Assembly (NCBI RefSeq): GCF_001298265.1
Contig: NZ_LGSZ01000040.1
Span: 186,001 to 250,000 of the forward strand
Source: Allobosea vaviloviae
GTDB lineage: Bacteria; Pseudomonadota; Alphaproteobacteria; Rhizobiales; Beijerinckiaceae
DNA: 64,000 nt
Direction of reading: 5' to 3'
The position numbers and the translations under genes were made by a program. Shown piece after piece: positions 17,357 through 25,694 of the stretch (position 1 is the first letter of the stretch; the number at the start of each line of letters is the position of its first letter). The notes below the pieces were generated by a model that worked only from the letters and a program-made list of their open reading frames with translations, did no database searches and was not told where the DNA came from.

Positions 17357-17447
17357 GCGACCGCATGGACGCGTGGACCGTTCGCAGCCTGTCGACGCCC
17401 GCGTCCATGGGGATGCGCGCCGCCGCGTTTTCCGCTAATCAGCCGCG

Positions 17448-18452
17448 ATGACTGCCCTTTCACCCGAACGCCTGCGCTTCTCCGTCGCGCCCATGATGGA
17501 TTGGACCGACCGGCACTGCCGCGTCATCCATCGCCTGATGTCGCGCCGCGCCCGGCTCTACACCGAGATGGTGACGGCGCAGGCCGTGATCCGCGGCGAC
17601 CGGCAGCGGCTGATCGGTTTCGACGCGCTCGAGCATCCCGTCGCGCTCCAGCTCGGCGGCAATGATCCGGCGCTTCTGGCTCAGGCAGCGCGGATCGGTG
17701 CCGATTTCGGCTATGACGAGATCAACCTGAACTGCGGCTGCCCCTCCGACCGTGTCCAGGGCGGGGCCTTCGGCGCCTGCCTGATGCGCGAGCCGGCGCT
17801 GGTCGGCGATTGCGTCGCGGCGATGAAGGCGGCCGTCTCGATCCCGGTCACGGTGAAATGCCGCATCGGCGTCGATGACCAGGACCCGGAAGCGGCACTC
17901 GATGCGCTGACGGCGTCGGTGGCGGCTGCCGGCGTCGATGCGCTGGTCGTCCATGCACGCAAGGCCTGGCTCCAGGGCCTCTCGCCCAAGGAGAACCGCG
18001 AGGTTCCGCCGCTGGATTACGAGCGCGCATACCGGCTCAAGAGCGCCCATCCCGATCTGCCCGTCGCGATCAATGGCGGCATCCGCGCGCCCGAGGAATG
18101 GGCCGGCCACCTCGCCCATCTCGACGGTGTCATGGTCGGCCGCGAGGCCTATCAAAACCCCGAGACCCTGCTGCAGGTCGATCCGCTGCTGTTCGGCGAG
18201 GCGGCGCCGGTCGCCGACGCCTTTGCCATGCTGGAGGCGCTCGAACCGCATCTCGCCGTCTGGCTGGAGTCGGGCGGACGGCTGCATGCCTTTACCCGTC
18301 ACCTCGTCGGGCTGTTTCCGGGTCGGCCCGGCGCGCGTCAGTTCCGCCGGCACCTGGCCGAGCATTGCGTCGCGGTCGGCGCCGGCATTGCCGATCTGCG
18401 CGCCGCCGTCGACCATGTCGCGCGCCACGATCGCGAGAGCGTCGCAGCCTGA
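17448..18452 (+). CDS. dusA: tRNA-dihydrouridine(20/20a) synthase
   Basis: A 334-residue FMN enzyme that reduces U20/U20a in tRNA D-loops with NADPH. It begins SVAPMMDWTDRHCR, has the catalytic cysteine in NLNCGCPSD (near residue 98), the FMN/substrate segment VKCRIGVDD, VHARKAWLQGLSPKENRE, typical of DusA rather than DusB/C, and a late INGGI/MVGREAYQNP phosphate site. Length and start are normal. It lies 91 bases after the nucleotidyltransferase gene, with no obvious functional link. Confidence 0.93.
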   Translation: MTALSPERLRFSVAPMMDWTDRHCRVIHRLMSRRARLYTEMVTAQAVIRGDRQRLIGFDALEHPVALQLGGNDPALLAQAARIGADFGYDEINLNCGCPSDRVQGGAFGACLMREPALVGDCVAAMKAAVSIPVTVKCRIGVDDQDPEAALDALTASVAAAGVDALVVHARKAWLQGLSPKENREVPPLDYERAYRLKSAHPDLPVAINGGIRAPEEWAGHLAHLDGVMVGREAYQNPETLLQVDPLLFGEAAPVADAFAMLEALEPHLAVWLESGGRLHAFTRHLVGLFPGRPGARQFRRHLAEHCVAVGAGIADLRAAVDHVARHDRESVAA

Positions 18453-18532
18453 CGGCCGGCCGCGACGACGCCTCCGAGTGACCCCCCATTTTCGCGATTG
18501 ACGGGATGACGCTCGCGCCTTAACTCAACTAT

Positions 18533-18901
18533 ATGGTTAGGTTTCAAGAAGCGCAGCTCGATCGCACTTTCTCTGCCTTGTCTGATCCGACGCGTCGGGC
18601 GTTGCTCGCGCGCCTCGAGGAGCAGGATGCCGTATCCGTCAGCGAACTCGCGCAACCTTTCGCGATGTCGCTGCCGGCGGTGATGAAGCATCTCGACGTT
18701 TTGTCGGATGCCGGGCTGATCACGCGGACGAAGACGGGCCGCACCGTCTCCTGCCGCCTCAATGCCGATCCGATGGAGGAGGCGATGGGCTGGCTCGCAC
18801 GCTACCAGCGGTTCTGGACGCAGCGCCTCGACGCATTGGAGGGGATGCTGGAGGAGCGGCGCCGCAGCCGCGAGCCCGATGGTGGCGCCGGCAATGTCTG
18901 A
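18533..18901 (+). CDS. ArsR-family transcriptional regulator
   Basis: A 122-residue winged-helix regulator (DPTRRALLARL, VSELAQPFAMSLPAVMKHLDVL). It has no metal-binding CxC in the recognition helix, so it belongs to the non-metal ArsR group that pairs with SRPBCC proteins. The start ATG sits inside AACTATATGGTT, an AAC...GTT dyad that is likely its own operator. No ribosome site precedes it, so the message may be leaderless. It overlaps the SRPBCC gene by 8 bases. Confidence 0.85.
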   Translation: MVRFQEAQLDRTFSALSDPTRRALLARLEEQDAVSVSELAQPFAMSLPAVMKHLDVLSDAGLITRTKTGRTVSCRLNADPMEEAMGWLARYQRFWTQRLDALEGMLEERRRSREPDGGAGNV

Positions 18902-19370
18902 CGGGCACACCACGGACCCCGCCCGCGCCTTGGACGGGAAGGCCGAAACGGCACCAAGTCTGACGATGAAACGGCGGCTGAACGCCTCGGCGGCCGAAGT
19001 GTTTCAAGCCTGGACCGATCCGGCATTGCTGATGCGCTGGTTCGGGCCGGAGAATGTCAGGACGACAGAGGTCGCCGTCGATCCTCGCATCGGCGGCGCA
19101 TACCGCGTCGTGATGCTGGAGAACACCGGCGAGCGCCACGAGATCTCAGGCAGCTACTACGAAGTCGTCGAAAACGAGCGACTGGCCTTCAGTTGGTCAT
19201 GGGTCACGACGCCTGAGCGCGTCTCGCGCGTCACAGTCACCTTCAAGCCCGATGGCGACGGCACCATCCTGACGCTGCTTCACGAGAAGCTTTTCGACGA
19301 GCAGGCCGTCAAGGGCCACACCCATGGCTGGACCGGCTCGCTCGGCAAGCTGGAGGCCTTGTTCAGCTAG
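18894..19370 (+). CDS. SRPBCC (AHSA1-type) ligand-binding protein
   Basis: A 158-residue START-like hydrophobic-cavity protein (ASAAEVFQAWTDPALLMRWF, then FSWSWVTTPE, and a C-terminal helix HGWTGSLGKLEALF). ATG 18894 overlaps the last codons of the ArsR regulator, so the pair is translationally coupled. ArsR-SRPBCC pairs are common in alphaproteobacteria; the small molecule bound is not known here. Confidence 0.87.
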   Translation: MSDGHTTDPARALDGKAETAPSLTMKRRLNASAAEVFQAWTDPALLMRWFGPENVRTTEVAVDPRIGGAYRVVMLENTGERHEISGSYYEVVENERLAFSWSWVTTPERVSRVTVTFKPDGDGTILTLLHEKLFDEQAVKGHTHGWTGSLGKLEALFS

Positions 19371-19383
19371 AGAGGATCGCCCC

Positions 19384-19486
19384 CGTCATCCCGGGCGGAG
19401 CGGAGCGGAGACCCGGGATCCATTCCGGAAGGGTTCAGGAATGGATCCCGGATCGGCGCCGCTGCGCGGCTTGTCCGGGAGGACAG
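19384..19486. repeat. Palindromic extragenic element between convergent genes
   Basis: Inner arms CCGGGATCCATTCC (19413-19426) and its complement (19438-19451) pair over 14 bases. The outer CCCGTCATCCCGGGC and a partly matching end near 19475-19486 extend the fold. It lies between two gene ends and could act as a bidirectional terminator. Confidence 0.7.
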
Positions 19487-19503
19487 CGTGAGTTTGCGAA
19501 ACC

Positions 19504-20745
19504 TCAGCCCGGCCCGGCGCCCTGCGTGCCCAGATAGAGCGCGTAGATCGACTGGCTCGCGGCCATGAACAGCCGGTTCCGCTTGGGTCCGCCGAAGGTG
19601 ATGTTGCCGCAGACCTCGGGCAGGCGGATGCGGCCGATCAGCTTGCCGGCGGGGTTGAAGACGTTGACCCCGCTATAGCCGACATTGCGCCCGGCATTGG
19701 ACGAGGCCCAGAGATTGCCCTCGACATCGCAGCGCAAGCCATCGGGTCCGCAATTGATGCCGTCGATCATGCAATCGGAAAAGCGCTTGCCGTTGCTGAG
19801 CTTGTTGTCGGCGCCGACGTCGAAGACATGGATGTCGCCCTTGCCGCCCGGCCCGGTATCGCCGGGTCCCTTGCCGGTCGAGGCGATGTAGAGCTTCTTG
19901 AAATCGGGCGAGAAGCACAGCCCGTTGGGGTCGGGCACCTGCGATTCCGGCACGACGAGATCGAGCCGCCCGCTCGGGTCGAGCCGATAGGTGTTGGTCG
20001 GCAATTCGCGTTTGGCGAAGCCGATGCCCGGCAACTGGCCGAGCCTGGGATTGATCTTGCCATTGGCGTTGCTGGGGCCGCCGGGCGCATCGGGGGCGCC
20101 CTCGTAGAGCTGTCCGCCATAGGGCGGATCGGTGAACCAGTAGCTGCCGTCGGGGTGCGCTGCGATGTCGTTGGGCGAGTTCAGCTTCTTGCCCTCGAAC
20201 GAGTCGGCCAGCACCGTCGCCGAGCCGTCGAGTTCGTAGCGCACGACCCGCCGGTTCAGATGCTCGCAGGAGAGCTGCCGTCCCTGGAAGTCGAAGCTGT
20301 TGCCGTTGCTGTTGCCCGATGGCGAGCGGAAGACGCTGACATGTCCGTCATCCTCGATCCAGCGCATCTGCCGGTTGCGCGGGATGTCGCTCCAGACGAG
20401 GTATTGCCCCTGAGCGTTCCAGGCCGGCCCCTCGACCCATAACCCCCCGGTCCAGATGCGTTGGATCGCCGCATTGGGCTGGGCCAGGCCGTTGAAGGAG
20501 GGGTCCACGGCAATCACGTCTGGATCCCAGAAATACGTCGTCGGTGCGCCGCGCCGGCTGAAGTCGCGTGGAGGAGTGGTGATCGTGGTCGGTGGCGCGA
20601 CGGGGCTTGCCGCCGTTTGGGCGAGGGCGGCGTTGGCCGTGGCGGCCACGGCTCCAAGGCCGGCCGCGCGGATCAGCATGCGTCGGGACAGCGCCGCGGA
20701 TGGCGCCTGGTCGGGATTTCGGTCGTGAGCAGATGGGTCTGTCAT
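19504..20745 (-). CDS. SMP-30/gluconolactonase-family protein, Tat-exported
   Basis: A 413-residue six-bladed beta-propeller of the SMP-30/gluconolactonase/LRE group, which hydrolyses sugar lactones using a bound divalent metal. The N terminus has a twin-arginine signal (SRRMLIRAAG followed by an alanine-rich stretch ending ALAQ). Conserved propeller segments are WVEGPAW, LNSPNDIA, WFTDPPYG, PNGLCFSPD and DGLRCDVEGNLW. GGGAGGAA lies just before ATG 20745. A periplasmic sugar-lactone hydrolase is likely; the substrate is not evident. Confidence 0.87.
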   Translation of the reverse strand: MTDPSAHDRNPDQAPSAALSRRMLIRAAGLGAVAATANAALAQTAASPVAPPTTITTPPRDFSRRGAPTTYFWDPDVIAVDPSFNGLAQPNAAIQRIWTGGLWVEGPAWNAQGQYLVWSDIPRNRQMRWIEDDGHVSVFRSPSGNSNGNSFDFQGRQLSCEHLNRRVVRYELDGSATVLADSFEGKKLNSPNDIAAHPDGSYWFTDPPYGGQLYEGAPDAPGGPSNANGKINPRLGQLPGIGFAKRELPTNTYRLDPSGRLDLVVPESQVPDPNGLCFSPDFKKLYIASTGKGPGDTGPGGKGDIHVFDVGADNKLSNGKRFSDCMIDGINCGPDGLRCDVEGNLWASSNAGRNVGYSGVNVFNPAGKLIGRIRLPEVCGNITFGGPKRNRLFMAASQSIYALYLGTQGAGPG

Positions 20746-21093
20746 CGTATTCCTCCCTGATGTGTTGTTGTTTGCGCCGGTGTGTCCCGGTCGTTGGCCT
20801 CGGCTGGCTGTCTTGGCTCTCCTCGTCCTGCGCCGTACGCGGCGCGTAGCGGATGCTAGCGGACAGATCAGGAGCGGGACAGGCCTGGGCGCGACGCGAT
20901 GGCACAGGGTCGGTCGTGCGGCCGGAGCATGCGGCCACTTCGGCCACGGCACCGGTCTTGCAGTCCCGGCAGCGGTCATCGTCGTCGTGCGGGCATGGGA
21001 AGAACGCGCTGCTGCATGACCGCCCCGCCATGGCGTCCTTGCTCCTGCACCCGAAATCGCCCACAGGAGCGCTTCCTTCTCTCGGATCATGTT
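20746..21093. other. 348-base intergenic region between divergent genes
   Basis: The space between the divergent SMP-30 and TauE/SafE genes must hold both promoters. I see no convincing -35/-10 pair, repeat or small gene. Short frames across it have no ribosome site or recognisable product. Confidence 0.5.
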
Positions 21094-21927
21094 ATGTTTG
21101 CTGGATTTCCCGTCGAGGATCTTGTTTTCCTCGCCGTTTCGCTTGTTGTCGCGGGCGCGCTAACCGGCCTGTTGGCGGGTGTTTTCGGTGTCGGTGGCGG
21201 CGCGCTGGTCGTGCCGGTTCTCTATGAGGTCTTTCGCGTGATCGGCGTGCCGGAGGATGTCCGCATGCCGCTCTGCGTCGGCACATCGCTCGCCGTCATC
21301 ATCCCGACCTCGATCCGCTCCTTCAACGCTCATCGCGCCAAGGGCATGGTCGACATGTCCATCCTGAAGATCTGGGCGGTGCCGGTCGTGCTCGGCGTCA
21401 TCCTGGGAAGCTACATCGCCCGCTTCGCCCCGCCCGACCTGTTCAAGATCATCTTCGTGATCGTCGCGGTCTTCAGCGCGCTGCGCCTGCTCTTCGCGGC
21501 CGATCGCTGGAAGCTCGGCGCGCAGATGCCCGGCAAACTGCTGATGAGCATCTATGGCGCCGTCATCGGCGTGCTGTCGGCGCTGATGGGCATCGGCGGC
21601 GGCCAGCTCTCCAGCCTGTTCATGACCTTCTATGGCCGACCCATCCATCAGGCGGTGGCGACCTCCTCGGGGCTCGGCGTCATCATCTCGATCCCTGGCG
21701 CGCTCGGCTTCATCTATGCCGGCTGGCCCAAGATGGCCGTGCTGCCGCCTTTGTCGCTCGGCTATGTCTCGCTGATCGGATTCCTGCTCTTCGTCCCGAC
21801 ATCGGTCTGGACGGCTCCGATCGGCGCGCGCCTTGCCCACCGCCTGTCGAAGCGAAAGCTGGAGGTGGTGTTCGGCCTGTTCCTGCTGACGGTGGCGGGG
21901 CGGTTCGTCTGGTCGCTGGTCGCCTGA
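21094..21927 (+). CDS. TauE/SafE-family sulfite/sulfoacetate-type exporter
   Basis: A 277-residue membrane protein with about eight hydrophobic segments. The two internal repeat signatures are GLLAGVFGVGGGALVVPVL (near residue 30) and the later ALMGIGGGQLSSL (near 165). The family exports sulfite, sulfoacetate or other organosulfur anions. ATG 21094 gives the usual short N terminus before the first helix. No taurine or sulfonate genes are adjacent, so the substrate is unknown. Confidence 0.87.
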   Translation: MFAGFPVEDLVFLAVSLVVAGALTGLLAGVFGVGGGALVVPVLYEVFRVIGVPEDVRMPLCVGTSLAVIIPTSIRSFNAHRAKGMVDMSILKIWAVPVVLGVILGSYIARFAPPDLFKIIFVIVAVFSALRLLFAADRWKLGAQMPGKLLMSIYGAVIGVLSALMGIGGGQLSSLFMTFYGRPIHQAVATSSGLGVIISIPGALGFIYAGWPKMAVLPPLSLGYVSLIGFLLFVPTSVWTAPIGARLAHRLSKRKLEVVFGLFLLTVAGRFVWSLVA

Positions 21928-22084
21928 CGAGGCGTGTTGACGGCCGATGCCGCCAATCCCGAGCGTCTGCGCTCCTATGAATGCCTCGGTGCCGTGGCGC
22001 AGACGGAGAAGGTCTTCTATCGGTTGACGGGCCAAGCTCTTGCGGCGGCGGCACAGGCCTCGTCGCGATCGCAGGCGTAACGGC

Positions 22085-22291
22085 TCAGTCCGAGCGTGCC
22101 GCCTGCCGCTCCTGCAGCCGCGCCATGATCGCCAAACGCTCCGCCTCGCTCAGCGAGCCCCAGCGCGCGATTTCGGCCATGGACCGTCCGCAGCCCTCAC
22201 AGAGCTTGCTGACAGGGTCGAGCATGCAGGCCTTGATGCAGGGCGAGGAGATCGCGTTTGACGAGACGGTGTTCGAGGACATCGTGCTCAT
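22085..22291 (-). CDS. DUF1289 small cysteine-motif protein
   Basis: A 68-residue protein with the DUF1289 pattern: SPCIKACMLD followed by LCEGCGRSMAEIARWGSLSE. The four cysteines probably bind iron or zinc. The ATG overlaps the cobS stop as ATGA, so it is translated from the cobS message. Function unknown. Confidence 0.85.
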   Translation of the reverse strand: MSTMSSNTVSSNAISSPCIKACMLDPVSKLCEGCGRSMAEIARWGSLSEAERLAIMARLQERQAARSD

Positions 22292-23172
22292 GGACCGCCG
22301 ATACCCAAGACCAGCGCGAAGCCGAGATACAGCGCGATCTCGTCCAGCTGCTGCGTCGCGCCCGCGATGTCGCCGGTCTGGCCCCCGATCAGCGCTAAGC
22401 ACAGGCGCCTGACCAGCGCGGCGTTGGCGGCCGCCAGGAAAAAGCCCAGCGCCAGACCAAAGAGCGGCAGGCGTAGCCCGATGGCCAGCGCGAGCGCGAG
22501 GCTTGAACCGATCGCGTAGGCGAGAAGTGCGGTCTTCACCGACGGCCGTCCGACAGCGGCCGAGGCGCCGTCAGGCCGGGCCGGCGCGGTCATCGCGAGC
22601 AGACGCACGCCGGACAGGCGCGAAACCAGCGCCGCAATGATGAAAGCGCCGGTTGCCGCAAGAGGCCCCAGGCGATCGAGGATCAGCGCCAGCGCCGCGA
22701 CCCGCACCAGCAACGCAAGCCCCATTGCCAGCGCGCCATAGCTGCCCAGCCGGCTGTCCTTCATGATCTCCAGCCGCCGCTCGGCGTTGCGCCCGCCGAA
22801 CAGCCCGTCGGCGCTGTCGGCGAGCCCGTCCTCATGCAGCGCCCCGGTCGTCACCGCGAGCGTCGCCACAGCGAGTGTGGCCGAGAGAAGCCCGCCGAGG
22901 CCTGCTATGCCGGCTCCCAGCAGCACGAGCGCGGCGGGCAGGGCGATGACCAGCGCGGCGAAGGGCAGGGCGCGCGGCACGCTGCGGAAATCGGGCGGTG
23001 CATGCGGGTCGGTCTCGCCCGGCAGCGCCGGCACCGGCAGGCGCGAATAGAACCGCACGCAAATTGCGGTCGCGACGAGCCAGCCCGGCCATACAGGCTC
23101 GGCCGGTGCCGACGGCGGTTCCGCTGGCGACACCTCCGCCATGCCGCCTTCGCTGTCCTCGATTGTCTTCAT
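22288..23172 (-). CDS. cobS: Adenosylcobinamide-GDP ribazoletransferase (cobalamin synthase)
   Basis: A 294-residue inner-membrane enzyme (called CobV in Pseudomonas nomenclature) that joins adenosylcobinamide-GDP to alpha-ribazole. Visible are FYSRLPVP near residue 40, the acidic HEDGLADSADGLFGG motif, KDSRLGSYGALAMG, and several C-terminal membrane segments. ATG 23172 was chosen over a longer form with basic non-conserved residues. It is divergent from cobT across an 84-base gap with room for promoters but not for a cobalamin riboswitch. Confidence 0.92.
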   Translation of the reverse strand: MKTIEDSEGGMAEVSPAEPPSAPAEPVWPGWLVATAICVRFYSRLPVPALPGETDPHAPPDFRSVPRALPFAALVIALPAALVLLGAGIAGLGGLLSATLAVATLAVTTGALHEDGLADSADGLFGGRNAERRLEIMKDSRLGSYGALAMGLALLVRVAALALILDRLGPLAATGAFIIAALVSRLSGVRLLAMTAPARPDGASAAVGRPSVKTALLAYAIGSSLALALAIGLRLPLFGLALGFFLAAANAALVRRLCLALIGGQTGDIAGATQQLDEIALYLGFALVLGIGGP

Positions 23173-23256
23173 GCGCCGCAGCCTATAGCAGCAGCGGCAC
23201 CAGGCCAGCCATCCCGACGGCGCGGCCATTTGCCCGTTTCCGCATGAGATTTCGCC

Positions 23257-24276
23257 ATGGCCGCTTCAGGACTGCCCTTCGACGACATCCGCGAGCTCAT
23301 CGCCGCGATGCCCGGCCCCGACATGGCGGCGGCCAACACCGTGCGCGCCCGCGACACGGAGCTGACCAAGCCGGCCGGCAGCCTCGGCCGCATGGAGGAG
23401 ATCGCCGAATGGCTCGCCGCCTGGCAGGGCAAGGGCAAGCCTACGGTCGATCGCCCGCTCGTCTGCGTCTTCGCCGGCAATCACGGCGTCGTCGCGCAAG
23501 GCGTTTCGGCCTATCCGCAGGCGGTGACGCGCCAGATGCTGGAGAACTTCGCCGCCGGTGGCGCCGCGATCAATCAGATCTGCGCCGCCTTCGATCTCGG
23601 ATTCAAGGTCTTCGACCTCGCGCTCGACCTGCCGACGGGGGATTTCACGCAAGGGGACGCGCTGGACGAGCGCGCCTGCGTCGCCACCATGGCCTTCGGC
23701 ATGGAGGCGCTGGTCGGCGGCACGGATCTGCTCTGCCTCGGCGAAATGGGCATCGGCAACACCACCTCGGCGGCGGCGATCTACGCCGCGCTCTATGGGG
23801 GCGGGGCCGCCTTCTGGTGCGGGCGCGGCACGGGCCTCGACGATGAGGGTTTCAAGCGCAAGATCGCAGCCGTCGAGGCAGGGCTTTCGCTCCACGCTGC
23901 CCATCTCAAGGACCCGCTCGAAGTGCTGCGGCGCCTCGGTGGGCGAGAGATTGCCGCGATCGGTGGCGCCATCATCGCCGCCCGCTCGCAGCGCATCCCG
24001 GTGATCCTCGACGGCTATGTCGTGACCGCCGCCGCCGCGATCCTGCACGCGCTCGATCCGTCCTCGATAGACCACTGCCTCGCCGGCCATCTCTCGGCCG
24101 AGGGCGCCCATGCGCAGGTGCTCGCCCGTCTTGGCAAGGTGCCGCTGCTGGCGCTCGACATGCGCCTGGGCGAGGGCTCGGGCGCAGCGCTGGCCGCAAG
24201 CCTCGTCAAGGCCGCCGCCGCGATCCATTCGGGCATGGCGACCTTCGCGCAGGCGGGCGTGGCGGGGAAGGCTTAG
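23257..24276 (+). CDS. cobT: Nicotinate-nucleotide--dimethylbenzimidazole phosphoribosyltransferase
   Basis: A 339-residue CobT (CobU in Pseudomonas nomenclature) that makes alpha-ribazole phosphate for the lower ligand of cobalamin. Conserved pieces include KPAGSLGRMEEIAEWLA near residue 40, CVFAGNHGVVAQGVSAYP, CLGEMGIGNTTSAAA and the late RLGEGSGAALA. The expected catalytic glutamate lies in the last segment. Paired with cobS, it completes nucleotide-loop assembly. Confidence 0.94.
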   Translation: MAASGLPFDDIRELIAAMPGPDMAAANTVRARDTELTKPAGSLGRMEEIAEWLAAWQGKGKPTVDRPLVCVFAGNHGVVAQGVSAYPQAVTRQMLENFAAGGAAINQICAAFDLGFKVFDLALDLPTGDFTQGDALDERACVATMAFGMEALVGGTDLLCLGEMGIGNTTSAAAIYAALYGGGAAFWCGRGTGLDDEGFKRKIAAVEAGLSLHAAHLKDPLEVLRRLGGREIAAIGGAIIAARSQRIPVILDGYVVTAAAAILHALDPSSIDHCLAGHLSAEGAHAQVLARLGKVPLLALDMRLGEGSGAALAASLVKAAAAIHSGMATFAQAGVAGKA

Positions 24277-24365
24277 GCCAGGGAGCGGGGGCGCAACCTT
24301 TCGGCGGGGCTGACGTTGTCAGGCCGAACGGATCGCGACGGATCCCCATCTCCTGCAGGTTGAGC

Positions 24366-24932
24366 ATGTCCCATAACGACGAACTGATCGCCACGATCGC
24401 CGATAAGCGCGGCGTCAGCGCTGATGCCGTGACCACGGCTCTGGCGGCGCTGACGCGGGGCAATGGCACGATGGCCCAGTTCTCCCACGCCGATTTCGGC
24501 GGGATGACGCAGTGGTCCAAGGGCGGCATGAGCATGGTCGGTGACATGTTCAACAGCGGCATGAAGGCCAAGCTCGACGGCGTCATGTCCGATCTGGCGG
24601 CGGCCCTTCAAAGTGGAAAAATCGAGCAGGCGCAAAGCGATAAGCGTCCGTCCGCCGATGGGGATGCGTCGCCGAAGGCTGACCACGGCGGACCGGAGTG
24701 GCCCGAGGAGTTCGGCTCGCCGTCGTCCTCGGGGAGCCAGAATAATATGCGCTACGCCTTCTTCCCGCAAAAGCAGCGCCTGATCATCGAGGACGGTGGC
24801 AAGCGCACCGTCTACGACACCGGCACCCACGCGATTTCCGGCGTCTCTCAGCAGCAGAGCAGCGGCCGCGATCTCAGCTTCACCAGCCAGCACGGTCTGG
24901 TCAGGCTGGCCGACCTGAAAACCGTCGCTTGA
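24366..24932 (+). CDS. Hypothetical protein related to the N-terminal part of SHOCT-domain proteins
   Basis: A 188-residue soluble protein. Residues ~1-80 match the region that usually precedes SHOCT domains (GVSADAVTTALAAL, MAQFSHADFGGMTQWSKGGM, VGDMFNSGMKAKLD). The end has a second conserved block (MRYAFFPQKQRLIIEDGG, YDTGTH, ISGVSQQQS). The short C-terminal SHOCT helix pair itself is absent. ATG 24366 has a weak CAGG upstream. No function is known. Confidence 0.7.
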   Translation: MSHNDELIATIADKRGVSADAVTTALAALTRGNGTMAQFSHADFGGMTQWSKGGMSMVGDMFNSGMKAKLDGVMSDLAAALQSGKIEQAQSDKRPSADGDASPKADHGGPEWPEEFGSPSSSGSQNNMRYAFFPQKQRLIIEDGGKRTVYDTGTHAISGVSQQQSSGRDLSFTSQHGLVRLADLKTVA

Positions 24933-24942
24933 TCGGCCAGTC

Positions 24943-25584
24943 TCAGAGCACGTCCCGGATCAGCCCGAGCCGCTTGGCTTCCAGGGCCTCGATGTACCAA
25001 TTCTCGGGAGCGCGCCGGAGCACGTCCTCCATCGTGACCTGCGAGCCCCGGATCAGGTTCTCGAAGCCCTCGTTCTGGATGGCAATGGATTGCTCGATCT
25101 CGTGGAGCTTGGCCTTGAGGCCGGCGATGCATGTCGTCAGCGGCCCCTCCACGACAAGCTTGTCCTTCATCTTGCGCTCGTGGATCATCAGCCGCGTGCC
25201 GCGCGTCAGATACCGGTTGTCCCGGCTGAAAAAGCTCATGAAGGTCGCGCCGGCCGAATAGATCGCGGCCTTTCCCAGGAAAACGAACCGGCGATCGGGC
25301 TCCGTCTCGCTGTGGAACCTCACATCCTCGCCCATCATGCGCGCCACCTCGGGGTCGCCGCCAAGCGTGCTCAGCTCGACGACGACAAGCCCATCCGTGG
25401 GCCCGGCGGCGAGCTGGTCCCGGAAGCTGCCATACATCGCGTAGTCGACAGTGCCTGCGAGAAGGATCGCGGGATTGGCGAAATCGGTCCCCCTGAGGAG
25501 GTCGCCGCTGCCCTCCGCCGGCTCCAATCCGTCCGCCTGCCGATTCTGCTCGTCCAGGTGCTCTTTCGCCGAAGCCGTGGTCAT
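24943..25584 (-). CDS. ClpP-like serine protease (divergent)
   Basis: A 213-residue ClpP/crotonase-fold protein. Ser110 in AAIYSAGA and His135 in LMIHER occupy the ClpP nucleophile and base positions, and LSTLGGDP gives the oxyanion-side glycines. The canonical ClpP N-terminal loops are poorly conserved, so docking to ClpA/ClpX is uncertain. It is not next to clpX or tig. It converges with the SHOCT-like gene, leaving only 10 bases between stops. Confidence 0.72.
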   Translation of the reverse strand: MTTASAKEHLDEQNRQADGLEPAEGSGDLLRGTDFANPAILLAGTVDYAMYGSFRDQLAAGPTDGLVVVELSTLGGDPEVARMMGEDVRFHSETEPDRRFVFLGKAAIYSAGATFMSFFSRDNRYLTRGTRLMIHERKMKDKLVVEGPLTTCIAGLKAKLHEIEQSIAIQNEGFENLIRGSQVTMEDVLRRAPENWYIEALEAKRLGLIRDVL

Positions 25585-25694
25585 GTCGCTCTCGCTGTTT
25601 GCCGCCGGTCAGGCAACGTTGCGAGGCCTCTGCTGTTCCGGCGAAATCGGCGCGATCCGCGAAAGGTGACGACAGGCTCAGGAACGATCCGGTC

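Noticed and set aside
23173..23256. Cobalamin riboswitch upstream of cobS/cobT
   Set aside because: Only 84 bases between divergent starts, and no B12-box-like sequence was seen.
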